From Blautia sp. (GTDB taxonomy: Bacteria > Bacillota > Clostridia > Lachnospirales > Lachnospiraceae), in assembly GCA_017515325.1 (NCBI GenBank), contig JAFWGA010000028.1, positions 1 to 43,497 on the forward strand: a stretch of DNA of 43,497 nucleotides, written 5' to 3'. Position 1 is the stretch's first letter, and every line of letters starts with the position of its first letter. A program made the position numbers and the translations under genes. Of the stretch, positions 10,801 to 17,629 are shown in pieces. The notes below the pieces were generated by a model. The model was given only the letters and a program-made list of their open reading frames with translations. It ran no database searches and had not been told where the DNA came from.

Positions 10801-11211
10801 CCTGAAACAAGTGACAGTGGAGAAACTAAGTTTTTGGTAAAAGGCCTGGGAAATGCGTTATTAACTGCTGCCTACGGAAATGAGCAAGTTTATGTTATTG
10901 TTCATGTTAATGATAATATAATGAAAATTCCGTTCCCTTCTTCTCTTTCGTTAATTGGAGCAGACGCATTTTCGGGAACACAGTTGAATGGGTATATAGA
11001 TTTTAGAGAATATCCAAACGTTAAAATATCAGAGAGTGCTTTTTCTGAATGCAATGAAATCAAATATATTGTATTGGGAATGGATACGAACATGGATGAT
11101 AATGCTTTTAATGGACTGGATAATGGAAATATAACTGTATTCTGTGCAAATCGAGCCCAGGCGGATTATATGACCCAGAAGAGTATTCCTTATGCAATTT
11201 GGAACGACTAG
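7825..11211 (+). CDS. Secreted BspA-type LRR protein with internal transglutaminase-like domain
   Basis: ATG 7825 follows a GGGGG-type ribosome binding site and gives a signal peptide ending near VPVSA. The product is 1128 aa. N-terminal leucine-rich BspA repeats (about 40-270) are followed by a transglutaminase/protease-like domain (about 290-420) with a plausible complete triad: Cys350 in GVCQAYAE, His376 in FNHIFNAI and Asp391 in YIDPT. A second, longer set of leucine-rich repeats (about 540-930, many IP..V..IG..AF..C units) follows. It includes the closing module GTYSQEYAEKNGYIF and then an Ig-like strand region and a last leucine-rich module at the C-terminus. The enzymatic domain is thus held between two repeat scaffolds. 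It may cross-link or cleave surface or host proteins; the substrate is unknown. The gene is clearly AT-richer than 1266-5243, suggesting a separate origin. Confidence 0.85.
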   Translation: MKWIYKFIICLVIFLTFSVPVSAERYDDFEYEVKGSPSYVSITEYKGTSKIVFIPDNIDGLPVREVSLNNHFHTDVNPYVREVILPETVVNLNNYAFTGCAYMTKVEGLDHIRQIGELAFYGCERLTEGVFSSKLQGLANNSFEGSGFISLTVPDDLQIEEINPFGGANSLMEIVFVRGSGEKTLVLKDGVLFSNGFDCLICYPGGREGSFYKIPEGTRTILRKSFNIVGQTGLCDVVIPESVNKAWFDTFFFTHAAHFFVHSGCGAIGVLEECKNYYLNWDLDYYQLEEELITVDDYIINIIEKTVKSGMSELEKAYAIIDYFADNMVYDTSITNASVYVFLTKHYGVCQAYAETYKLIMDALDIPCVLVGNFNHIFNAILIDGNWIYIDPTKCIGDNPVARYMMFGFDDTIFNIFYGGQDYDKEIVSANTCRYHYYYTSGMLDGSIRLLEAGIQNAVNDGCDYFEVNVDSLGFMADYNVCGSVCASILTEMGCMIDDQVYPVRCNYIDGVLFINLREKTDESRLFDYQVVAGCAMLTDYKGNDEDIIVPSSIDGYTVTNIGQAFTNNYDIRTVTIPETVMGIGSNAFYSCVNLESINIPRSLKLIGDSAFEKCYSLNCDMILPEGLESIGTLAFGYCYLLPSVTIPGTVDTIPELGFLECRNLSNITLKEGIKNIQKGSFTECRMISSICLPESLLSIWNGAFSRTGITSLHIPSNVSMIEESIIDGCDKLTELTVGGNNLWFSSIDNVLYMKENNLPVVLKAAPMGAEYRHLNIPDTVIKIEANAFRWSKNIYKVTIPSSIRVIGDQAFRDCTNITNIYFSEGLEEIGDSVFLGCKELKELWLPDSVHSIGNYNVFGQTIHLRRLNIPKGVTELSTNVGLSVFDTIHIYVHDNVTYLPAFDTYGDPNLVYVHGNVGTYSQEYAEKNGYIFCTDTDPTIKASADVIYTNYNDVNDTTGQFSFSLPLRLGGIQEISSDQVQWTSNDISIILPETSDSGETKFLVKGLGNALLTAAYGNEQVYVIVHVNDNIMKIPFPSSLSLIGADAFSGTQLNGYIDFREYPNVKISESAFSECNEIKYIVLGMDTNMDDNAFNGLDNGNITVFCANRAQADYMTQKSIPYAIWND

Positions 11212-11285
11212 ATGATATGATAGGGGTGATAAGACATATTTTAAAGATTGGTGTTTTTGTCTTTTGATTCTTTAAGGAGTTAACT

Positions 11286-11672
11286 ATGAAATGTAAAGAG
11301 TTAACAATAAAAAAAGGTATTTGGCTTAGCCTGATGTTATCTTTGCTATGTGCAGCTAAGGTATGGGCTAATCCATACTCATCCGGACAATGTACCTGGT
11401 GGGCGTATGAAAGGGCTTCTCAGTTACATGGTTCTTGCCCTGTGATCTCGGGAAATGCAGGTGGCTGGTATGATAATTGCCTTTCGGTGGGATTAAACAG
11501 AGGTTCTACCCCCACAGTTGGTTCAATTGCCTGTTGGAATAATGGATTTGGTAATGACAGTGGACATGTAGCTATTGTGGAGGCTGTATATTCGGACCAT
11601 ATCCATATTTCAGAGTACAATTGGGCTGTTTCGGAGGGTTATAGTGAAGCTGATGTTTATTTTTCAAATTAG
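11286..11672 (+). CDS. Secreted CHAP-domain amidase, shortened
   Basis: ATG 11286 follows AAGGAG and opens a signal peptide (hydrophobic LSLMLSLLCAAKVWA, cleavage near residue 29). The mature part is one CHAP domain with the nucleophile motif GQCTWWAYERA, the catalytic His in GHVAIVEA and the third position in ISEYNW. CHAP enzymes are cysteine amidases or endopeptidases that cut peptidoglycan. The product is only 128 aa and stops just after DVYFSN, a little before the last strand usual in this family. The next frame begins 2 bp downstream with the end of an InlB repeat, so the gene probably once continued into that module. It may still be active as a stand-alone hydrolase. Confidence 0.7.
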   Translation: MKCKELTIKKGIWLSLMLSLLCAAKVWANPYSSGQCTWWAYERASQLHGSCPVISGNAGGWYDNCLSVGLNRGSTPTVGSIACWNNGFGNDSGHVAIVEAVYSDHIHISEYNWAVSEGYSEADVYFSN

Positions 11673-11674
11673 GG

Positions 11675-12520
11675 ATGACAGCGAATCATACGTTATATGC
11701 CAGGTGGAACCTTGTTGCTTGTGATTTCGATGTAAACTATATTATTGACGGCGAAGAGGTGCGTGGGTTAAACAATGCGGCTTGCTTTGATTTAACGCTA
11801 GGCAATAGACAGTTTTTTGATAAAAACGATTTTTATACGAAGGAAAACGAGAGGGTGTCTCCCGGCACGACATATTCCATCACAAATATCCGGAGTCTGC
11901 CTGGCTACAGATTCGCTGGAGTGGCTTCTTCATCGGAATATGGTTTAACGGGTACGGTTGACACACAGCGTGTCGAAGTATGGTTAAATTATGAGACGAA
12001 AACCTATACGGTAAACTACCACGCCAATGCTGGCAGCGATCCTGTCGTGAATCTGCCTTCTAATCAGACTAAGGTCTTTGGTATCGATTTAACGTTAAGC
12101 GGAGTCACTCCGGGTCGAGAAGGGTATGTTTTCCTTGGATGGGGAAAGGATGCAGTGGCATCATCAGGATTAGTTAATCCCGGTACGATTTATAGCGACG
12201 ATGCCAATTTAGAGCTATTTGCTCTTTGGAAACTTTCTCCTGGCTTCAGCCTTCCAATGGGACTTACCACAATTGAAGAAGAAGCTTTTGCGAATAACGC
12301 ATTCACCTGCGTTTTCATCCCGGTGACTGTGACTAAGATAGGTTCAAAAGCCTTTTCGAATTGTCCGAACCTGCGGGCTGTCGAGATTCTGGCTGACGAG
12401 GTCGATATTGCCGTGGATGCGTTTTCTGATGTGACAGGTCTGACTATCTACTGCCATAAGTATAGTGATGCCGAGTGGTACGCAAAACAGCTTGGGTTTG
12501 AGATTAAGTATATCGATTAA
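11675..12520 (+). pseudogene. Detached InlB-LRR C-terminal half of the CHAP gene
   Basis: The frame starts inside an InlB repeat (MTANHTLYARW is normally its last strand). It continues through an unrecognised beta-rich segment, a complete InlB repeat (YHANAGSD, GWGKDA, LELFALW) and the leucine-rich closing module (GLTTIEEEAFANNAF, DAFSDVTGL). It has no signal peptide. Its ATG sits 2 bp after the TAG of the CHAP gene in a different frame, and an in-frame TGA lies at 11651. I infer that a deletion or frameshift separated an ancestral CHAP-InlB-LRR protein into two frames. Translational coupling at the TAGGGATG junction could still give a cytoplasmic product. Confidence 0.65.
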
Positions 12521-12576
12521 AAATGTACGGACTTGATCGAATCTTGTCTTACCAGGAGAGTGGTGTCTGATGCGGA

Positions 12577-12849
12577 ATCGAGATAGAATGGAGGTGCTGT
12601 GAATATGGTGTTTTCAATGGGAATTCTACGGGGGAAAACTGCCATGTAAACGGATCCATATCGGTTACCGCGATCGATGCGAGGACAACAGTCTGCGGGA
12701 TCAGCGGTACCGTGAATTCCACAAACAATGTGTAGATCAAATGCATGAGTATCTCTGGAGTGGCTTATGCCCATGGGCTGCTCCGGCAGTTTTGGCGGAA
12801 CGAATGGTGGGACTATCGAGTAAAAATGTCGATCAACCGACATCTTTGA
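12577..12849 (+). pseudogene. Deletion-derived remnant of the GLUG gene
   Basis: Three separated parts of the 1266-5243 locus recur here back to back. The first is the ribosome-binding region (GATAGAATGGAGGTG, as near 1242-1258). The second is about 200 bp of GLUG-repeat coding sequence, nearly identical to 3899-4105. The third is the downstream flank (ATGGTGGGACTATCGAGTAAA, as near 5273). The coding part carries a CAG-to-TAG change (TGTGTAGATC against TGCGCAGATC) and a frame-altering change near 12770 (GCCCATGGG against GCCACGGG). It encodes nothing useful and looks like a collapsed second copy of the gene. Confidence 0.85.
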
Positions 12850-12852
12850 TAT

Positions 12853-12921
12853 CCTAAGCCGTTTTAGGCGTCAAGGACCGCGAAGCGGTGCATTTATCCC
12901 TGACGCTTAAGGCGGCTTGGG
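12853..12921. repeat. Long imperfect palindrome with inner hairpin
   Basis: CCTAAGCCGTTTTAGGCGTCA at 12853-12873 pairs along its whole length with 12901-12921, allowing G-T pairs, giving about 21 bp. The enclosed 27 nt contain a further perfect hairpin (ACCGC-GAA-GCGGT at 12877-12889). It lies between the GLUG remnant and the 3' end of topB (minus strand). Neither side has a T-tract, so it is not a classical terminator. It could still stop or protect the convergent transcripts, or be the relic of a mobile element. The rest of 12521-12981 holds no other gene. Confidence 0.6.
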
Positions 12922-12981
12922 ATTCCTCTGGGAAAGGGGATGAAACCAACTGATCGTATCACAATTTCACAATCCAAGAGG

Positions 12982-15210
12982 CTACTGCAGCTTGATCCCT
13001 GCCAGGGCCTGGGCGAAAGCATCATTAAAGCCTTTATTTGCCTCTGCCTCCTGCTTTTTCAGATACTTCTGTACTTCGCCTTTTCTGGCGCCGCCCCCCT
13101 CATTGGCTCTTCTGTCCTGGAAAGCAGAGAGCTTTTCCCTGTGACCGCAGCTGCAGACGAAGGTCTCTTCATTTCCCTTCAGGACCAGCTCCATCCTCTT
13201 ATGGCACTGTGGGCAGCGGGCGTTTGTCGAACGGGCTACGGTCTGACGGTAGCCGCATTCTCTGTCCTGGCAGACCAGCATCCTGGCATTTTTTCCATTC
13301 ACGGCCAGGAGTTTTTTGCCGCAGTTGGGGCAGACCTTATTGGTGATATTTTCATGACGATAGGTCCCCTGACCGGCTTTGATCTCATCGACGATCTCTT
13401 CTGTATATTTCCTGATATCAGTGAGGAAAACCTGCTGCCTCAGCCGGCCATGGGAAATATCTGCCAGCTTCATCTCCCAGGAGGCGGTGAGCTCCGGTTT
13501 TCGCAGATCCTCCGGAACCAGCTCCAGAAGCTGCCTGGCTTTTGCGGTAAGGTAAATATCATTCCCCTTTTTTTCCATCAGAAAGCTGGAAAAGAGCTTT
13601 TCAATGATATCTGCCCTGGTGGCTACCGTCCCCAGTCCTCCTGTTTCACCAAGGGTTTTTGCTGCCTGGGCATCCTTGCTCTGCATATATTTGACAGGAT
13701 TTTCCATGGCTGCCAGCAGGGTCGCCTCGGTAAATCTCCTGGGGGGAGTTGTTTTTCCCGTGCGGATCTGGCTGGAGGTGATCGGCAGGCGTTGTCCCTG
13801 GGTCAGCTGAGGCAGGCTCTGATCCCGCTTGCCCTGCCATTCTTCTCTTGGCTCTTTTTCTTCTTCGTCCTCATCATAGATGACATCCCCGTACACGGCC
13901 CGCCAGCCGGGATTTTTTATCACGTGGCCGCTGGCAAAGAAGGAATATTTTCCTGCCTGCCCTTCTACGGAAGCCTCCTCATATTCACATACCGGATAAA
14001 GCACCGCCAGGAAACGGCGCACTACCATATCATAGATTTTGCGCTCCTCGTTGGTCATATGATCCAGCTGCACATACTGCTCAGTCGGTATGATAGCATG
14101 ATGGTCGGTCACCTTGGAATCATCCACAAAGCTTTTTTCTGTACGGATCGGCTTAGACAGCAATGATCCGGCAAGAGCGCGGTAGGGACCTGTACTGACA
14201 GCACGCAGTCGTTCCGGGATTGTGGGAACCAGGTCCCGGGTCAGATGGCGGGAATCCGTGCGGGGATATGTAAGAACCTTGTGGTTTTCATAAAGCCGCT
14301 GCATGATATCCAGGGTCTGCTTGGGGGAATAGCCGAAGCGCTGGCTTGCCTCTCTCTGCAAAGTAGTGAGGTCATACAGACCCGGTGCGGATACGATCTT
14401 TTTTCGCCTGCTGACAGAAGCGATCTGAAGGGAGGTAACCCTGTTTCCTGAATCTGTCTTCAGACAATTCAGGATCTCTTTCGCCTTCTCCTTATGAGAG
14501 ATTCTGGAGGAATTGGTTTTGGGATCTTTCCAGACAAAGCTGACACCGCCGGCAAGGACTGTGACCCCATAATACTCTTTGGGAACAAAGGAGCGGATCT
14601 CTTCCTCTCTGGCGCGGATGATGGCCAGGGTCGGTGTCTGAACTCTGCCGCAGGAGAGCTGGGCGTTATATTTACAGGTAAGAGCCCTTGTCCCGTTCAT
14701 CCCTACCAGCCAGTCTGCCTGAGCCCTGGCCGAGGCGGCCCGATAGAGATTGTCATAATCGCGCCCGTTTTTCAGCGAAGCAAATCCCTCCCGGATTGCC
14801 TTATCGGTAACCGATGAGATCCAGAGCCTGCGGATGGGCTTACGGCATCCGGATTTTTCCAGGATCCAACGGGCAACCAGTTCCCCCTCTCGGCCGGCAT
14901 CGGTGGCTATGATAACATCATTGACATCAGGGCGGAAAAGCTGGTTCTTCACCGCCTGGTACTGCTTTTGAGTCTGGGGAATAATTACCAGCTTCGGTTC
15001 ATCGGGAAGCATGGGAAGAGTTGCCATTTCCCATTTTTCATATTTTTTGTCATACTGCTCTGGGTCGGCCAGGGTGACCAGATGTCCAAGCGCCCAGGTG
15101 ACAACATATTTGTCAGACTCCAGAGCACCATTCAGCTTGCGGCTGCAGTGCAGCACACGAGCGATATCTCTGGCAACGGAAGGTTTTTCTGCCAGTATTA
15201 CAGATTTCAT
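12982..15210 (-). CDS. topB: DNA topoisomerase III
   Basis: This 742-aa type IA topoisomerase relaxes and decatenates DNA by passing a single strand through a transient break. The N-terminal Toprim domain shows AEKPSVA (Glu8) and DAGREGE (Asp104, Glu108, Mg2+ binding). The catalytic Tyr315 lies in LTYPRTDS, and SCGRVQTPTL and GLGTVATRADIIEKL are other conserved core motifs. The C-terminus carries two zinc-ribbon-like Cys clusters (CPNCGKKLL...CQDRECGY and CPQCHKRM...CSCGH). Length fits TopB of Bacillota. The start ATG follows GGGAGG. It is single and faces the surface-protein locus. TopB copies also occur on mobile elements, but no conjugation genes are seen beside it. Confidence 0.95.
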   Translation of the reverse strand: MKSVILAEKPSVARDIARVLHCSRKLNGALESDKYVVTWALGHLVTLADPEQYDKKYEKWEMATLPMLPDEPKLVIIPQTQKQYQAVKNQLFRPDVNDVIIATDAGREGELVARWILEKSGCRKPIRRLWISSVTDKAIREGFASLKNGRDYDNLYRAASARAQADWLVGMNGTRALTCKYNAQLSCGRVQTPTLAIIRAREEEIRSFVPKEYYGVTVLAGGVSFVWKDPKTNSSRISHKEKAKEILNCLKTDSGNRVTSLQIASVSRRKKIVSAPGLYDLTTLQREASQRFGYSPKQTLDIMQRLYENHKVLTYPRTDSRHLTRDLVPTIPERLRAVSTGPYRALAGSLLSKPIRTEKSFVDDSKVTDHHAIIPTEQYVQLDHMTNEERKIYDMVVRRFLAVLYPVCEYEEASVEGQAGKYSFFASGHVIKNPGWRAVYGDVIYDEDEEEKEPREEWQGKRDQSLPQLTQGQRLPITSSQIRTGKTTPPRRFTEATLLAAMENPVKYMQSKDAQAAKTLGETGGLGTVATRADIIEKLFSSFLMEKKGNDIYLTAKARQLLELVPEDLRKPELTASWEMKLADISHGRLRQQVFLTDIRKYTEEIVDEIKAGQGTYRHENITNKVCPNCGKKLLAVNGKNARMLVCQDRECGYRQTVARSTNARCPQCHKRMELVLKGNEETFVCSCGHREKLSAFQDRRANEGGGARKGEVQKYLKKQEAEANKGFNDAFAQALAGIKLQ

Positions 15211-15369
15211 GGATAATCCTCCCTTCTTTCCTGAAAATTGGTGTTTACAAATAATCCTGAGGTCTGTATACTTGTTTCCAGTTGTGAGACCCTAATCTAT
15301 GGATCCTACCCAAAATATCCGGTTCGGCTATTCTGGGGCGGCTTCCTGCAAGATGCGAAGGAGGTTTTT

Positions 15370-16386
15370 ATGAACCAGGAAGAACTGCTGCATATCGTAC
15401 AGAAACATCAGCTTTGGGTTGAAGATCAGGGGGGAGAGAAGGCTGTTTTGGCAAATGAAGATCTGTCCGGTCTTTCTTTGGCCGAGGCTTATCTTTGGAT
15501 GGCAGATCTTAGCGGAGCCAATCTCGTAGGAGCTGATCTGAGAAAAGCCAACCTCCGGGAGGCAAGCCTTCAAAACGCTGATCTGAGAAAAGCCGATCTC
15601 AGAGAAGCCGATCTTCGCAGGGCTGATCTGAGAGGAGCTGATCTGAGTGGGGCGGTACTGACGAATGCCCTGCTTCAGGACGCTGATCTGGATCAGGTCC
15701 TTTCCAATGATCTTACCGTAGGGCTCAGAAACTGGTGCCCGACAGAGGGCTCTTTTACCGCTTACAAGCGCTGCGGTCAATATATCGCAGAGCTTCTGAT
15801 CCCTGCTGATGCCTTACGCAGCAATGGCACAACAAGAAGATGCCGTACCAATAAAGCAAAGGTAATCTCCATCACAGAGCTGAATGGGGCTTCCGATGGT
15901 ACGACTCAGGTGATCAGTACGGCAGACGATGATCTTTTGCTGAAAGAAGGGGAAGAGATCAGTGTCAGTAATTTTGATCCCTGCCGCTGGAATGAGCATA
16001 CCACCGGGATTTATTTCTTTATGGACAGACCGGATTGTATCGATTATCCGGAATCTCGTCCCATGAACTGCCCGGCCAAGACGGAAGTCACCGGTTATCT
16101 TCAGGTGGGAGACAAAATGGTTACCCTCACCATTGAAAAGGATACAGACAGAGTCAGCGGCGAAACGATAAAATGCCGCTGCAAGGAGGCTGTCGTCAGG
16201 TCCATTACAGAAGCGGATGGTGGGGAAACAGACGTCAGCTCTGTAACCGATGAGGCAGGGATTTACACCTTCGTTAGCGGAAGAAAGGTTTTTGCTTCCC
16301 ATTACAGTAAAGATCGTTGGAATGAAAACGGTGGAGGGATTCCTTTCTTTCTGGACAAGGATGACGCCGCGAGATTTCCGATCTGA
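15370..16386 (+). CDS. Pentapeptide-repeat protein with C-terminal DUF5758-like domains
   Basis: ATG 15370 follows GGAGG; the frame is open further upstream but without a ribosome binding site. The 338-aa product has no signal peptide. Residues about 28-105 are A(D/N)Lxx pentapeptide repeats (ADLSGANLVGADLRKANLRE), expected to fold as a right-handed quadrilateral beta-helix. The remainder holds two similar ~100-residue units, each ending in DPCRWNEHTTGIYFFMD or KDRWNENGGGIPFFLDK, matching my memory of DUF5758, which often accompanies pentapeptide repeats. Function is unknown; a cytoplasmic binding or scaffold role is a guess. It is a single-gene unit closed by a terminator. Confidence 0.85.
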   Translation: MNQEELLHIVQKHQLWVEDQGGEKAVLANEDLSGLSLAEAYLWMADLSGANLVGADLRKANLREASLQNADLRKADLREADLRRADLRGADLSGAVLTNALLQDADLDQVLSNDLTVGLRNWCPTEGSFTAYKRCGQYIAELLIPADALRSNGTTRRCRTNKAKVISITELNGASDGTTQVISTADDDLLLKEGEEISVSNFDPCRWNEHTTGIYFFMDRPDCIDYPESRPMNCPAKTEVTGYLQVGDKMVTLTIEKDTDRVSGETIKCRCKEAVVRSITEADGGETDVSSVTDEAGIYTFVSGRKVFASHYSKDRWNENGGGIPFFLDKDDAARFPI

Positions 16387-16433
16387 GGCATGACAGCATC
16401 AGAGCATTTCCCGGTGACGGAATTCTGAATGAA

Positions 16434-16466
16434 AAGGAAAGGAGGCAGGAGCCTCCTTTTCTGTTT
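16434..16466 (+). terminator. Terminator of the pentapeptide-repeat gene
   Basis: AAAGGAGGC and GCCTCCTTT form a 9-bp stem around AGGA, followed by TCTGTTTT. It lies about 50 bp after the stop codon at 16386. Confidence 0.8.
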
Positions 16467-16520
16467 TATGGCAGGGGCGCTGAAAGAAAGATGTCACCTG
16501 ACGTTGACCGGCGCCATGCC
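16464..16520. repeat. Dispersed spacer repeat, family 2, copy 1
   Basis: About 57 bp starting in the terminator T-tract (TTTTATGGCAGGG...AAGATGTCACCTGACG) align with 38082-38138 at roughly 80 percent identity by eye. Both copies begin at the T-tract of an intrinsic terminator. Neither encodes a protein. Confidence 0.55.
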
Positions 16521-16562
16521 GTGGGGCAGAGAGTCGGCTGCGCCTCCCTCTACCCTATTGGT

Positions 16563-16832
16563 TCAGTAATCTTCTTCCAGGATCCGGATTTCCAGAAAGT
16601 CAAAATCAATCTTTTCAATAAAGCTGTCCGGGCCGAAACGAGTGCGGGCGTGCTTTTGAAAACTTCGGATATTTGAATCCAGCCAGATCGGGTTTTCCAG
16701 ATCCAGACGGTGGCAGATTTCCTCAAGTCCCCGAAAAACCTTGTGGGTCCGGGTATCAGACCCGGCTTCTTCATATATGGCGGTATCATAAATACGGTTC
16801 TGCTTCCAGAGCCTTCCTTCCAGGCAAAACAT
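16563..16832 (-). CDS. Small conserved hypothetical protein, 89 aa
   Basis: The start chosen is ATG at 16832 (minus strand), preceded by AAAGGGAG; a longer open frame upstream to 16934 has no ribosome binding site. The 89-aa product (MFCLEGRLWKQNRI... ending ILEEDY) has no signal peptide, membrane segment or recognised motif. Its pattern (conserved PIWLDSNI, RF, FIEKIDFDFLE) resembles small hypothetical proteins I recall from Lachnospiraceae. Function is unknown. It is divergent from the DUF1622 gene, sharing the 16833-17013 spacer. Confidence 0.65.
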   Translation of the reverse strand: MFCLEGRLWKQNRIYDTAIYEEAGSDTRTHKVFRGLEEICHRLDLENPIWLDSNIRSFQKHARTRFGPDSFIEKIDFDFLEIRILEEDY

Positions 16833-17013
16833 GACACGAACTCCCTTTGCTTTGGAAAATTGAAGTATACATATGATATGGAGAATACATGGAATACAAT
16901 GGCATAGTTTATCAGACTGATCCGGAATGTGCAATCAACTTTTTCTTTTCAAAGCAGCTTTTTTTTGATAAGCTAATCATGAAATAAACCATTATTTTGA
17001 GAGGAGGAGAGAG

Positions 17014-17376
17014 ATGGAATACATGATTGAGACGCTGGAGGTTCTGCTCGAGAGTATTGCCAGTCTGGCGATCGTTTTGTTTGAATTGATTGGAATCGGC
17101 ATTCTCATCTGGAGTGGTATGTCAGGTTTTGTCAAATGGCTTAAAGGGGACAAAGATACAGGGATCTATCTGGCCAAGGGACTGGCGATGGGACTGGAAT
17201 TCAAGATGGGGAGCGAGATTCTCAGGACGGTTATCGTGCGGAGTTGGGAAGAGATTGCCACGGTAGCAGGAATCATTGCTCTTAGAGCTGCTTTGAATTT
17301 TCTCCTGAGATGGGAGATCAAGCAGGAGGAGAAGGAGAATGAGAAAGAGAATGCTCTGCCGGGTTCTGAAGAATAA
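17014..17376 (+). CDS. DUF1622-like small membrane protein
   Basis: ATG 17014 lies behind GAGGAGG. The 120-aa product has a strongly hydrophobic segment (about 12-38, SIASLAIVLFELIGIGILIW) and a second one near 82-98. The latter sits between a conserved GLEFKMGSEILRTV stretch and a charged Glu/Lys tail. This arrangement fits the DUF1622 family of small integral membrane proteins of unknown function. It seems to be a monocistronic gene. A weak hairpin with a T-run (17573-17596) lies about 200 bp beyond the stop. Confidence 0.8.
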   Translation: MEYMIETLEVLLESIASLAIVLFELIGIGILIWSGMSGFVKWLKGDKDTGIYLAKGLAMGLEFKMGSEILRTVIVRSWEEIATVAGIIALRAALNFLLRWEIKQEEKENEKENALPGSEE

Positions 17377-17427
17377 CAGGACGGTGGCATCGGTTACTGC
17401 CGGAAAAAAGCATTATGCGCTCTGGGA

Positions 17428-17467
17428 TAAAAACAAAGCAGGAGGACAGCCATATGCTGTCCTCCTG
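17428..17467 (-). terminator. Intrinsic terminator in the convergent spacer 17377-17629
   Basis: CAGGAGGACAGC (17439-17450) and its exact complement (17456-17467) form a 12-bp stem with a 5-nt loop. Read on the minus strand it is followed by CTTTGTTTTTAT, so it probably ends the minus-strand GLUG gene. It may act on both strands. A second imperfect palindrome (GCAGAC...GTCTGC, about 17480-17521) follows. No gene is seen in this spacer. Confidence 0.65.
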
Positions 17468-17629
17468 ACTGTTATCCCTGAACTGTGCAGACGAACAGTC
17501 GGCCGTCTGCGACGCACTGTTCCATCCCTATATTCGCATTTCGCACAGTCCCCTTCTTGCATGTCGGGGCTCGCCTGCCGTGGGAACAGGCTTTTTGCAC
17601 TGGAATCATTCAATCTATGCTGCCGTTCA

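Noticed and set aside
1-12930. Prophage or integrative element
   Set aside because: No integrase, transposase, capsid, relaxase or att-like tRNA end was seen; the locus looks like resident surface-protein genes despite the composition step.
12940-14166. 408-aa open frame on the plus strand
   Set aside because: It lies entirely antisense to topB, has no ribosome binding site and its translation is Cys- and aromatic-rich without domain character; it is a shadow of the topB codon pattern.
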